Part shown: in pieces, positions 34,332 through 44,788 of the stretch
How positions within the stretch are numbered: the first letter of the stretch is position 1
How the letters are laid out: the number at the start of each line of letters is the position of its first letter
Assembly (NCBI RefSeq): GCF_011752995.1
Contig: NZ_VWWL01000028.1
Coordinates: 1-64,000 of the forward strand
Length of the DNA stretch: 64,000 bases
Source: Burkholderia sp. Ax-1724
Lineage (GTDB): Bacteria; Pseudomonadota; Gammaproteobacteria; Burkholderiales; Burkholderiaceae
Direction: 5' to 3'
Translations under genes and position numbers: made by a program
The notes under the pieces: generated by a model
What the model was told of the DNA's origin: nothing
The model's database searches: none
The model's input: the letters and a program-made list of their open reading frames with translations, nothing else

Positions 34332-34369
34332 AAAAATGGCGCCTTGATTCGCATCAAGGCGCCATTTTT
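34332..34369 (-). terminator. Bidirectional intrinsic terminator after the MHS-type carrier
   Basis: AAAAATGGCGCCTTGAT (34332-34348) pairs perfectly over 17 bases with ATCAAGGCGCCATTTTT (34353-34369), loop TCGC. On the minus strand the stem is followed by five T, closing the deacylase/OCD/GGT/MFS operon 50 bases after its last stop. The A/T flanks make it able to work in both directions. Confidence 0.9.
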
Positions 34370-34418
34370 ATCGGCTTCGGCGGCCACGCGCTAAAGCCGA
34401 TGCATCTTGCCGGTCTAT

Positions 34419-35792
34419 CTATTTGCTGGAAGGAACGGCGCCTGCCGCACCGGCCTCGTCGCGCGCAGCGGCTGCCTGCCGCCGCTCCTCGCTCTCGAGC
34501 CTGAACGCGCGCCGCCCCGTGCGCGTGCCCACGACCAGCACGAACGACAGTACGGTCGTACCGACCAGATAAGCCGGCGGAACGAACCGGGCATCGGTAA
34601 AGCGCGAGACCACCGAGATATAGAATGGCGCGAGCCCGCCGAACAGCATCACGCCGATGTTGTAGGAGATCGCCACGCCCGTCGAGCGGCCCTGCACCGT
34701 GAAGAGCCTCACCAGCATGCCCGGATGCGCGGCGCCTTGCAGCGTCACGAACAGAATGCCGACCAGTTGCACGAGTATCAGCCGCGTCGCCGTGGGCGTG
34801 GCCAGCAGGAACCAGAACAGCGGGAACACGCAGATCAGCCAGCTGCCGATAAAGAAGCAGAACACCCGGTACGGTCCGACACGATCGGCCAGCGCGCCGA
34901 ATACCGGCGACAGCACGCACGAGATGATGCTCGTGACGAACACCGCCTGCAGCGAGGAACTGATCGGCAGATGCAGCTGGCTTTGCGCGTAGTGCGGCAG
35001 GTACGCATGCCACACATAGAGCAGCGACGTGCCGCCCATGATGATGCCGATCGCGCAAACGAGCGCGTCGCCATTCTCGCCGACGAAGTCGCGTATGCGG
35101 CGACCGAGCGGCAGACGCGCGACGGCATTCGCCTGCATCTGACGGAACTCCGCCGACTCCCCGACGCTATGCCGGATGTAGAAACCGAACGGCCCGACCA
35201 GCGCGCCGACCAGGAACGGCAGGCGCCAGCCCCAGGCCAGCATGGCCTCGTGCGACAGATGCCGCGACAGCAGATAGCTGCACCCCGAAGACAGGATGGC
35301 TGCGATTCCCCACGTCAGCATGTTGAAACTGCCGTAGAACATCTTCTTGCCCGGCGGCGCCATTTCGTAAATCGTCACCGACGAAAGCGCGAACTGCGCG
35401 CCGACCGCGAAGCCCTGCACCAGCCGTCCGGCCACCACCAGCAGCGGCGCGGCGATGCCGATCGCGGCATAGCCCGGCGTCAAACCGAGCAGCAGCGAAC
35501 CGACCGACATCGCCACCATGATCATCGACAGGGCCTTGACCCGGCCGGCCCGGTCCGCGTACATGCCCATCACGGCGCCGCCGATGGGCCGCACCAGAAA
35601 GCCGACGGCAAACGTCGCGAACGTGAGCAACAAGGATTCGGCGCGACTGACGCCGACGAAGAACGTCTGTGCGATCAGCGTCGAAAAGTAGCCGTACACC
35701 ATGAAGTCGAACCATTCGAGCATGCCGCCGACTATGGTCGATACGATGACTTTCCGGAGCTTGCTGGTTTCGCTGTTTTTATCATTGGTCAT
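34419..35792 (-). CDS. MFS transporter, metabolite:H+ symporter (MHS) type
   Basis: A 457-residue inner-membrane proton symporter. The MHS pattern GGMLEWFDFMVYGYFSTLIA opens the protein, with VRPIGGAVMGMYADRAGRVK in the first cytosolic loop; 12 spans are evident. Relatives carry shikimate, citrate, alpha-ketoglutarate, proline or betaine. ATG 35792 has GGAGG eight bases upstream. Last gene of the operon deacylase, OCD-like, GGT, carrier, and closed by a strong terminator. It probably brings in the compound on which that operon acts. Confidence 0.9.
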   Translation of the reverse strand: MTNDKNSETSKLRKVIVSTIVGGMLEWFDFMVYGYFSTLIAQTFFVGVSRAESLLLTFATFAVGFLVRPIGGAVMGMYADRAGRVKALSMIMVAMSVGSLLLGLTPGYAAIGIAAPLLVVAGRLVQGFAVGAQFALSSVTIYEMAPPGKKMFYGSFNMLTWGIAAILSSGCSYLLSRHLSHEAMLAWGWRLPFLVGALVGPFGFYIRHSVGESAEFRQMQANAVARLPLGRRIRDFVGENGDALVCAIGIIMGGTSLLYVWHAYLPHYAQSQLHLPISSSLQAVFVTSIISCVLSPVFGALADRVGPYRVFCFFIGSWLICVFPLFWFLLATPTATRLILVQLVGILFVTLQGAAHPGMLVRLFTVQGRSTGVAISYNIGVMLFGGLAPFYISVVSRFTDARFVPPAYLVGTTVLSFVLVVGTRTGRRAFRLESEERRQAAAARDEAGAAGAVPSSK

Positions 35793-35848
35793 ATGACGGG
35801 CCTCCACCGTGCATCGTGCGAAATACCTTATAAAGAATGAGAAAACGC

Positions 35849-37486
<1,638 letters not shown>

Positions 37487-37571
37487 GGAGAAGAAAACCG
37501 GTTGGCGATAAAGCAATGACGAACGGCCAGAAGGGTCAGAAAGGCCGGATGATGCAACGCTGCCGTCGGGC

Positions 37572-38642
37572 TCAGGCGGCTCTCGCCGCCGGAGCATGCG
37601 CCGGAGTCAGCGCCGGCGCGTCGAGCGGCGCCGCCACGAACTGGTAGAGATCCTTAGGATTCTCGGGCGCCGGAATCAGATCGATATCGCGGCCGATACC
37701 GTACTGGTTCGCGGCATCGCGCAGATAGCGCAGCGCCGAGAAATCTTCGAGCGCGAAGCCCACCGAATCGAACACCGTCACTTCCGAGGCGCTCGTGCGC
37801 CCCGCCACCTCGCCCGACAGCACGCGCCACAGCTCGATCACCGGGAATTCCGGCGGCAGTTGCTGGATATCCCCTTCGATGCGCGTTTGTGGTTCGAACT
37901 CGACCACCACGCGCGCGTCGGTCAGCACGTCCGCATGCAGTTCGGTCTTGCCCGGGCAGTCGCCGCCGACGGCGTTAACGTGCATGCCCGGCTCGATCAT
38001 GTCGGGTGTGAGAATGGTCGCGTTGGTCTTGTCGGCCGTCACGGTGGAGACGATGTCGGCGCCGCGCACGGCCTCGGCCGCGCTCGCCGCGCGCACGAGC
38101 TTCAGCCCCGGCACGTCGGCGAGATTGCGCATCAGCTTGTCGGTGGCCGCCGGGTCCACGTCGAAGAGACGCACTTCCTCGATGCCGAGCATCGCGCGAA
38201 ACGCGAGGATCTGGAATTCGCTTTGCGCGCCGTTGCCGATCAGCGCCATCGTGCGCGAGTCGGGTCTTGCCAGCGCCTTCGCGACGAGCGCGGAGGTTGC
38301 CGCCGTGCGCAGCGCCGTCATGATGGTGAATTCGCTGAAGAGCACGGGGAAACCCGTCTCCACTTCCGCCAGCACGCCGAACGCCATGACGGTCAGCATG
38401 TTGATGCGGGTGTTCTTCGGATGGCCGTTCACGTACTTGAAGCCGTAGAGCGTCGAGTCCGACGCCGGCATCAGCTCGATCACGCCGCCCGGCACATGGT
38501 TCGCCACCCGGGCGGACTTCTCGAATTCGTTCCAGCGCAGGTAGTCCGCGCGAATGTACTCGGCCATCTCCGTGATGAGCCGTTGCGTGCCGACCGATGC
38601 GGCCAGATGGCGCATGTCGCTTACGTCGATATATCTAGTCAT
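37572..38642 (-). CDS. Ornithine cyclodeaminase/mu-crystallin family protein
   Basis: A 356-residue NAD-binding protein. Core elements include MTAIRTAATSALV in variant form (IMTALRTAATSALVAKALA), the nucleotide site LIGNGAQSEFQILAFRAM, GADIVSTVTADKTNATIL and HVNAVGGDCPGKTELHADVL. Members deaminate ornithine or reduce cyclic imines, or act as ectoine-pathway EutC-like proteins. Second gene of the operon, 35 bases after the deacylase gene and 85 before GGT. The partnership with an AstE/AspA deacylase recalls ectoine catabolism, but the other ectoine genes are missing. Confidence 0.9.
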   Translation of the reverse strand: MTRYIDVSDMRHLAASVGTQRLITEMAEYIRADYLRWNEFEKSARVANHVPGGVIELMPASDSTLYGFKYVNGHPKNTRINMLTVMAFGVLAEVETGFPVLFSEFTIMTALRTAATSALVAKALARPDSRTMALIGNGAQSEFQILAFRAMLGIEEVRLFDVDPAATDKLMRNLADVPGLKLVRAASAAEAVRGADIVSTVTADKTNATILTPDMIEPGMHVNAVGGDCPGKTELHADVLTDARVVVEFEPQTRIEGDIQQLPPEFPVIELWRVLSGEVAGRTSASEVTVFDSVGFALEDFSALRYLRDAANQYGIGRDIDLIPAPENPKDLYQFVAAPLDAPALTPAHAPAARAA

Positions 38643-38677
38643 GTTCTCACTCGTCAGTCTGGTGCGATGGTTCAGGA

Positions 38678-39799
38678 TCAGGCGCCCAGCAGATAGCCGC
38701 TGCGCAGGGTCTTTTCTCCGGTCACGCGGCCAAGCGGATCGCCCGCCCGCACGTAGCGCACGTCGCGCCGCATGTAGAACACGCCGCTCGTGCTGCTATG
38801 CACGGCCGTGCGCGTGCCCTCGACCGGATCGACGACCACGAACATCTCGTCGCCGGCCTGCACGTGCGCGCCCTCTTCCACGCGATGCAGCAGCACGCCC
38901 GTGGCCGGCGCGTAGAACTGCTCGCTGCCGGCGAGCGGCGTGGCGGGATGCGGCAAGGGCGGCAGCGGTTCGACCGCTGCGTCGATCATGCCCGCATAGG
39001 TCAGGTACGAAATAATTGCTTCGGCATCCTGCCGAGCCAGTTCGTCGCTGACGTCGCGTTGGCCGCGATGCTCGACCGTCACCGAAACGCATCCGTTGGG
39101 AATCGGATAGCGCCCGCGAAAGCGCTCCTGCAATTGCCACCATGTGAGGCTGTGCGCCTCGTCGAACGACTGGCCGCCGGAATCGAACGCCAGCAGCGAG
39201 GCCCGCGCGCCGAGATAGCGCGCGAGCGGCTCGGCCTCGTTCCAGATGGCCTCGCCCGTGTAGATGTGCATGGCCGCCTCGCGCGAGCAATGCAGGTCGA
39301 GCACGATGTCGGCGTCGATCGAGAGCTGCATGAGCGTGCGCTGCAGGTCGTCCACGGGGTGGCGCGGCGCGGCCTTGTCGAGCAGCTCGCGCCAGGCTTC
39401 GTGCACCACTGCGCGGTTGTGGAGCGCGTCGCCGTTCAGCCGGCCTTCGATGGCGTCGCCGATCTGCGCCGCGAGCATCGGAAAACCGCGATTGAAGTTG
39501 CGGCCGCTCGCCAGGTCGAAACGGCCAAGCGGGTAGCCGAGCACGGCCTGGCCGAGCCCGATCGGGTTGGCCACGCTCAGCACCACGCACTCGGCGCGCA
39601 GGCTGCCCGCTTCCTCGAGTGCCCGCAGGCGCGTCTTCAGCCACGCGGCGACCAGCATGCCGGGCACTTCGTCCGCATGCAGGCCGGCCTGCACGTAAAC
39701 CTTCCTGCCGGTGCCCGACGGGCCGAAGCGATCAACATACAAATGATGCGCCGTACCGTCGGCGCCCGGCAGCAGCCGGTGAGTGTCGCGAATTGACAT
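38678..39799 (-). CDS. AstE/AspA-family zinc deacylase (succinylglutamate desuccinylase-like)
   Basis: A 373-residue protein of the succinylglutamate desuccinylase/aspartoacylase family, which hydrolyses N-acyl amino acids. The zinc-binding motif H-x-D-E is in VYVQAGLHADEVPGML, the third ligand His in IVLDLHCSREAAMHIY, and VSVTVEHRGQ may hold the catalytic Glu. A C-terminal beta domain (YAPATGVLLHRVEEGAHV) resembles those of DoeB/EutE-type deacetylases. ATG 39799 has AGGAAC and CCAGG upstream. First gene of a four-gene operon; a conserved 25-base element lies about 100 bases upstream. Substrate unknown. Confidence 0.88.
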   Translation of the reverse strand: MSIRDTHRLLPGADGTAHHLYVDRFGPSGTGRKVYVQAGLHADEVPGMLVAAWLKTRLRALEEAGSLRAECVVLSVANPIGLGQAVLGYPLGRFDLASGRNFNRGFPMLAAQIGDAIEGRLNGDALHNRAVVHEAWRELLDKAAPRHPVDDLQRTLMQLSIDADIVLDLHCSREAAMHIYTGEAIWNEAEPLARYLGARASLLAFDSGGQSFDEAHSLTWWQLQERFRGRYPIPNGCVSVTVEHRGQRDVSDELARQDAEAIISYLTYAGMIDAAVEPLPPLPHPATPLAGSEQFYAPATGVLLHRVEEGAHVQAGDEMFVVVDPVEGTRTAVHSSTSGVFYMRRDVRYVRAGDPLGRVTGEKTLRSGYLLGA

Positions 39800-39902
39800 G
39801 GACCTGGAGTTCCTCGGTTGCGATGCACGGCTGAAAAGGCAGCGCATCATGGATGACACCATCTTAAGTACGCGCGGCAAGCTCAGGAAGCCAGCTCCGG
39901 GC

Positions 39903-39927
39903 TATCGCGATCCACGATTCAGATCAC
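39903..39927. promoter_or_regulatory. Conserved 25-bp element, copy 1 (deacylase operon)
   Basis: Begins TATCGCGATC, then CACG, and ends ATTCAGATCAC. It matches two other elements in this window (46625-46649 and 51158-51182) at nearly all positions and is preceded by a related AAGCCAG-type block. It lies 104 bases before the deacylase ATG and just past the 3-prime end of a LysR gene. Two GATC halves 13 bases apart fit a LysR-type binding region. Confidence 0.65.
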
Positions 39928-40025
39928 TAGTATCCAGTTCGCATCTGGTTCGCATTGGGTTCGCGCCCGGTTCGCAAGCAGTTGGCATTTCGCTTGCATT
40001 CCGCGCGGGGCGCGCGCCCGCTGCG

Positions 40026-40955
40026 CTACGTCTTCGCGCCGCTCGTCACGCCGCGCCGCAGGCGCGCGTAGGACGCGAGCATGCTCGCCAGCAGTTGTGC
40101 CGAGGTGGTGAGCGGCGACGCGCTGCGACGGGTCAGACAAATGTCGCCGGGGCTAAAGGTTTCGCGAACCGGAATCCGGATCAGCGAGCCGGAGAACAGC
40201 TTGAAATCGACCAGCACGCCGGGGTCCATCGTCAGATAGTCGGTTTCGCTCACGAAATAGAGCGATTCGAGCAGCGTCTCGGCCGTGATGACGATCTTCG
40301 GCACGCCGAGCCCGCGCTCCGAAAATATGCCGACGAGCCGGTTGGCGGCGAATCCGGTAATACCTTCGCGTTTGAAGCCGATCCACTCGCAGTCGGCCAG
40401 CTCGTCGATCGAGGTGGCATTCGCCTTGGGATGCCCCGCGCGCGCGATCACGGCGGGCGACGAACGATAGAGCCGGTCGATCTCGAGATCGGCATCGTCG
40501 ATATCGGGCGAGAGCGGACAGAGCGCGAAGTCCAGACGGCCGTCGCGGATACGCTCCAGCAGCATCAGCGACGGGCCGCTCGAGATATGCACGAGCACGT
40601 TCGGATAGTCGGCCATGAAGCGCTTGAGCACCGGCATCAACAGATCGGCGAGCGGTTCCGAGGTCACGCCGAGCGCGATTCGCCCCGACGGCATGCCCTC
40701 GACCTCGCGGATGTCCTGCTCGATCCGTTCGCAGTTCTTGAGGATCGCGGTTGCGCGCATGAGCAGCATTTCGCCGAACGACGTGAGGCTGATGCCGAGA
40801 TGCGAGCGCGTCAGCAGCGACACCGAGAGCTCGGCTTCGAGGCTCTGGATCGCATGCGTCAACGCGCTCTGCGCGATGCCGAGCGAACGGGCCGCGGCCC
40901 GGAAACTGCCCTGCTCGACCACGGTGCAAAATGCCTTCAGCTGGCCTAAGGTCAT
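40026..40955 (-). CDS. LysR-family transcriptional regulator (paralogue of the 46.9 kb regulator)
   Basis: A 309-residue regulator. The N-terminal helix-turn-helix reads MTLGQLKAFCTVVEQGSFRA, followed by LGIAQSALTHAIQSLEAEL, and a periplasmic-binding-like effector domain follows (LGVTSEPLADLLMPVLKRFM, LLERIRDGRLDFALCPLSP, SETDYLTMDPGVLVDFKL). ATG 40955 marks the family start; the longer frame reads through GC-rich leader. It shares long blocks with the LysR protein at 46.9 kb, and the two bracket the peptide ABC importer. It sits between the importer and the deacylase operon and could control either or both. Confidence 0.92.
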   Translation of the reverse strand: MTLGQLKAFCTVVEQGSFRAAARSLGIAQSALTHAIQSLEAELSVSLLTRSHLGISLTSFGEMLLMRATAILKNCERIEQDIREVEGMPSGRIALGVTSEPLADLLMPVLKRFMADYPNVLVHISSGPSLMLLERIRDGRLDFALCPLSPDIDDADLEIDRLYRSSPAVIARAGHPKANATSIDELADCEWIGFKREGITGFAANRLVGIFSERGLGVPKIVITAETLLESLYFVSETDYLTMDPGVLVDFKLFSGSLIRIPVRETFSPGDICLTRRSASPLTTSAQLLASMLASYARLRRGVTSGAKT

Positions 40956-41115
40956 CTGAACTTCTCCATTGAGCGGATCGGCGGGCGCGCTGCCGGGTGC
41001 GGGCGCAGCACCGCCTTGCCGTGGCCGCGCACCGGCACCGGCACAAACGCCGCCGCAAACCGGGCGCGCGGCCCGCAGGTCCGGCATCGGCCACGCACGG
41101 CGTCCTGGCCCGCCT

Positions 41116-43011
41116 TCAACGCAGCGCGACCGTGTGCGCCGCCGCGCCGTCCACGCGGGTCATCCGCGGCAGCGCGCCCTGCGCGCGATCCGGGTCGAAA
41201 TAGGCGTCGTCGGGCTGGCGCGGCGGCGGCACCTCGCGCACCTGCACGCGAAATCCGCTCTCGCGGTCGCCCCGCAGTTCCGGCACGGCTCGCAGCAGGC
41301 GTCGCGTGTACGGATGACACGGGTCGTCGAACACGGCATCGCGGGTGCCCGCCTCGACGATATGGCCGCGCAGCATCACCAACACATGCGAGGCGATCTG
41401 CTCGACCACGCCGAGATCGTGCGAGATCAGCAGGCACGCGAAGCCGTAGCGCGCCTGCAGCGACGTGAGCATGTCGAGCACCTGCTTCTGCACGGTCACG
41501 TCGAGCGCCGACACGGGCTCGTCCGCGATGATGACGGCGGGACGGCTCACCAGGGCGCGCGCGATGGCGACACGCTGCCGCTGGCCGCCGGATAGCTCGT
41601 GCACGAAGCGCTGCGCATGCTCGGCAAGCCCCACGTCGGCCAGTGCCGAGCGCACCCGTTCGTCGCGCTGCGCCGCGTCGAGCGTCCGGTCCGCGCGCAG
41701 CCCTTCGGCGACGAGTTCGCCCACGCGCATGCGCGGATCGAGCGACGAGTACGGGTCCTGAAACACGATCTGGATGGCACGCCGCGCCGCCTGCAACGAC
41801 TTCGGCCCGCCGTCGAGATAGGTCGCGCCATTCAGCAGCACGTTGCCCTCGGCCGGGTTCACGAGGCCGAGCACCGCCTTCGCGAGAGTCGTCTTGCCGC
41901 TGCCGGATTCGCCGACGATCGCGAGTGTTTCGCCGGCGCGCAGCCGCAACGACGTGGGAAAAACGGTGCGTACGCGCGCGGGCGCACCACCGTGCGGTTG
42001 CAGTTTCGCGCGCAGCCAGTTCGCGAGAGTCGCGCGCGGCGCGGCGTAGTCGATCGCGACGTCGCGCATTTCGAGCACGGGTGGCACGCTCTCGCCTGGC
42101 GCTTCACCTGGCGCCTCACTTGGCTCATCACCTGGCGCTTCACGCGACGTGTCGGCAAGCAATGCAGTACGGCGCGGCAACGCATCGAGCAGCGCCAGCG
42201 TATAAGGATGCGAAGGTCGCGACAGCACGCGCGCGGCCGGCCCCGTTTCGACCGCGACGCCTGCGCGCATGACCAGCACGCTCTCGGTATAGGCGGCGAC
42301 AAGCGCGAGATTGTGGCTGATGAAGATCAGCGCCGTTCCTTCCTCGCGCGTGAGTTCCGTCATCACGTCGAGCACTTCCTTCTGAACCACGCAATCGAGC
42401 GCGGTGGTCGGCTCGTCCGCCACTAGCAGCTTCGGGCGCAGCAGCATCGCCGAGGCGAGCATGATCCGCTGCCGCATGCCGCCCGAAAATTCGTGCGGAT
42501 AGCGCTTCATGCAGTCTTGCGGATTGCGCACGCGCACCCGTTCGAGCATGACTTCCGCGCGGCGCACCGCTTCGTCGCGCACGAGTCCGCGCCTGCGCAC
42601 CAGCGCCTCGGTCAGTTGCACGCCGATCCTGAATGCCGGATTGAGCGACACCATCGGCTCCTGAAACACCATGCCGATACCGACGCCGCGCGCCTCGCAC
42701 CATTGCGCGCGCGTCTGCTCGCGCAACGAATGGCCGTCGAAGCGAACGTCGCCGCCCGCGATCCGCGCGGAGTCGGGCAGCAGCCCCAGCAGCGTCTTGC
42801 CGATCATCGTCTTGCCGCTGCCCGATTCGCCGACGATCGCGAGCGAACGGCCCACGTCGAGATCGAAGCTGACGGCATCCACGACTTTCTTCGGCGCGCC
42901 GCCCGGCACGTTGAAGGCGAGCGTCAGGTCGCGTACGCTCAGCAGCGGCGCGCCGGACCCGGGCAACGCGGACACGTCGGGCCGCGCCGTGTTCGAAACA
43001 GGCGCGCTCAT
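41116..43011 (-). CDS. Peptide/nickel-type ABC transporter ATPase, DppD-DppF fusion
   Basis: A 631-residue ATPase in which two normally separate subunits are joined. Domain 1 (about 25-275): Walker A GESGSGKTMIGK, signature FSGGMRQRIMLASAM, Walker B LLVADEPTTALD. Domain 2 (about 330-600): Walker A GESGSGKTTLAK, signature LSGGQRQRVAIARAL, Walker B VIIADEPVSALD. The linker contains a repeated EAPG pattern (EAPGDEPSEAPGEAPGE). Its ATG overlaps the permease stop (ATGA). Fused ATPases of this kind (GsiA-like) energise peptide or opine importers. Last transporter gene of the operon; 160 bases before the LysR gene. Confidence 0.92.
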   Translation of the reverse strand: MSAPVSNTARPDVSALPGSGAPLLSVRDLTLAFNVPGGAPKKVVDAVSFDLDVGRSLAIVGESGSGKTMIGKTLLGLLPDSARIAGGDVRFDGHSLREQTRAQWCEARGVGIGMVFQEPMVSLNPAFRIGVQLTEALVRRRGLVRDEAVRRAEVMLERVRVRNPQDCMKRYPHEFSGGMRQRIMLASAMLLRPKLLVADEPTTALDCVVQKEVLDVMTELTREEGTALIFISHNLALVAAYTESVLVMRAGVAVETGPAARVLSRPSHPYTLALLDALPRRTALLADTSREAPGDEPSEAPGEAPGESVPPVLEMRDVAIDYAAPRATLANWLRAKLQPHGGAPARVRTVFPTSLRLRAGETLAIVGESGSGKTTLAKAVLGLVNPAEGNVLLNGATYLDGGPKSLQAARRAIQIVFQDPYSSLDPRMRVGELVAEGLRADRTLDAAQRDERVRSALADVGLAEHAQRFVHELSGGQRQRVAIARALVSRPAVIIADEPVSALDVTVQKQVLDMLTSLQARYGFACLLISHDLGVVEQIASHVLVMLRGHIVEAGTRDAVFDDPCHPYTRRLLRAVPELRGDRESGFRVQVREVPPPRQPDDAYFDPDRAQGALPRMTRVDGAAAHTVALR

Positions 43012-43838
43012 CGCGTCACTCCTTTCATGCGTGGGTCGAGCAGATCGCGCAGCGCATCGCCGAGCATGTTGATGCCGAGCAGCGCGAGCGAAATCGCCAC
43101 GCCCGGAAAGATGGCAAGCCAGATCGCGCGGTCGATCGCATCGCGGCTGTCGGCCAGCATGCCGCCCCAGGTCGGCGCGGGCGGCGGCACGCCGAGACCG
43201 AGAAAGCTCAGTGCGCTTTCCGCGAGCAGCGCCGAGCCGAACAGCGAGGTCGCGAAGACCAGTAACGGCGCGACCGTATTCGGCAGGACATGCCGCCACA
43301 AGGTCCACGCGCCGCCATTGCCCATCGCCTGAGAAGCGACGACGAAGTCGCGGCTGCGCAGCGAAAGCGTGCCGCTATGGGCGAGCCGCGTGACCGAGGG
43401 CGTGTAGGCCAGTCCGAGCGCCAGCACGACCGCGCCTTCCGAAGCGCCGAGCACGGTCATGATGCCGAGCGCGAGCAGCAGGCCGGGAAACGCCATCAGC
43501 GCATCGGTCAGCATCAGCACCAGCCGGTCAAACCAGCCGCCGACATAGCCCGACACGGTGCCGAGCGTCGTGCCGACGACGAGCGCGAACAGCACCGAGC
43601 CGATGCTGACCGTCACGCTGACGGCGGCGCCCGCCATCACGCGCGAGAGAACGTCGCGGCCGAATTCGTCGGTGCCGAACCAGTGGTGCAGGCTCGGGGC
43701 CGCATAGCGCGTAACGAGATCGACCGCGGTCGGATCGTAGGGCGTATAGACGAGACCGAGCAGCGCGGTCAGCACGAGCCAGCCCACCAGTACCGTGCCG
43801 ATCGCGAGATTGAGCCGTTTGAACAGGGAGAGTTTCAT
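43008..43838 (-). CDS. Peptide-type ABC transporter permease (DppC family)
   Basis: A 276-residue inner-membrane permease with about six spans. Family features are HHWFGTDEFGRDVLSRVMAG, the EAA loop SRDFVVASQAMGNGGAWTLW, RHVLPNTVAPLLV and LSFLGLGVPPPAPTWGGML near the C terminus. It abuts the DppB-type permease gene with no gap and overlaps the ATPase gene by four bases. It should form the heterodimeric channel with its partner. Complete and typical in length. Confidence 0.93.
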   Translation of the reverse strand: MKLSLFKRLNLAIGTVLVGWLVLTALLGLVYTPYDPTAVDLVTRYAAPSLHHWFGTDEFGRDVLSRVMAGAAVSVTVSIGSVLFALVVGTTLGTVSGYVGGWFDRLVLMLTDALMAFPGLLLALGIMTVLGASEGAVVLALGLAYTPSVTRLAHSGTLSLRSRDFVVASQAMGNGGAWTLWRHVLPNTVAPLLVFATSLFGSALLAESALSFLGLGVPPPAPTWGGMLADSRDAIDRAIWLAIFPGVAISLALLGINMLGDALRDLLDPRMKGVTR

Positions 43839-44780
43839 TTACATTTTCAGGCGCGGATCGAAAACCGGATGCAGCAGGTCGACGATCAGATTGACGAGCA
43901 CGTAGAGCAGCGCGATCACGAGCAGACAGCCTTGCACCACCGGATAGTCGCGCGCGTAGATGCTGTCGACGAGCAGACGGCCCATGCCCGGCAGCGTGAA
44001 GACCGTTTCGATCACGGCCCCGCCCGCCAGCAGATGGCCGAGCACAAGCCCGATCACGGTGAGCGCCGGACCGAACGCATTCGGCAGCGCGTGGCGCATC
44101 AGCACGCGCGGCTCGGAAAGGCCCTTGGCGCGCGCGTGCGCGATGTATTCGAGCCGCAACACTTCGAGGCTGCTCGCGCGCATGATGCGGATGATTACCG
44201 CGATCTCGCCGAGCGCGACCGCCACCACGGGCAGCACGAGATAGCGCACGGTGCCCCAGCCCGCATCGCCGAAGCTCTGGTAGCCGAAGGTCGGCAGCCA
44301 GTGCAGCTTCACGCCGAACACCCACATCAGCAGAATGCCGACCCAGAAGCTCGGCAGCGACACGAACAGGATCGCGGTGAAGACGATCGCGGGGTCCGCG
44401 CGCCGGTTCTGCGACCATGCCGCGATAAGACCTGCCGGAATCGCGATCAGGCTGGCCATGAACGTCGCGGCCAGCACGATCTCGGCGGTCACCGGAAAGG
44501 TGGTGGCGATCAGTTCGGAAACCGGCTGATGCCGCACGATCGACATGCCGAGGTCGCCATGCATCAGATGCGAGAGCCACAGCAGAAACTGATCGGCGAC
44601 GGAGCGGTCGAGCCCGAACTGGTGACGCATCTGCGCGAGCAACGCCGGGTCGTTGATGTCGCCGAGCATCAGCGTGGCGGGGTCGCCGGGAATGGCGCGC
44701 ATCATGCCGAACACGAGCACGGTGACGATCGCCACGGTCGGCACCGCCATTGCAATGCGCTTGAGTAGATAGGACACCAT
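43839..44780 (-). CDS. Peptide-type ABC transporter permease (DppB family)
   Basis: A 313-residue inner-membrane permease. Hallmarks are the first span MVSYLLKRIAMAVPTVAIV, RAIPGDPATLMLG, the EAA loop EYIAHARAKGLSEPRVLMRH, ALPNAFGPALTVIGL and IETVFTLPGMGRLLVDSI. ATG 44780 has AAGGATC upstream and lies eight bases after the binding-protein stop, so translation is probably coupled. Pairs with the DppC-type permease. The substrate class (peptides, opines or nickel chelates) cannot be fixed from the permease. Confidence 0.93.
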   Translation of the reverse strand: MVSYLLKRIAMAVPTVAIVTVLVFGMMRAIPGDPATLMLGDINDPALLAQMRHQFGLDRSVADQFLLWLSHLMHGDLGMSIVRHQPVSELIATTFPVTAEIVLAATFMASLIAIPAGLIAAWSQNRRADPAIVFTAILFVSLPSFWVGILLMWVFGVKLHWLPTFGYQSFGDAGWGTVRYLVLPVVAVALGEIAVIIRIMRASSLEVLRLEYIAHARAKGLSEPRVLMRHALPNAFGPALTVIGLVLGHLLAGGAVIETVFTLPGMGRLLVDSIYARDYPVVQGCLLVIALLYVLVNLIVDLLHPVFDPRLKM

Positions 44781-44788
44781 GCTGATCC

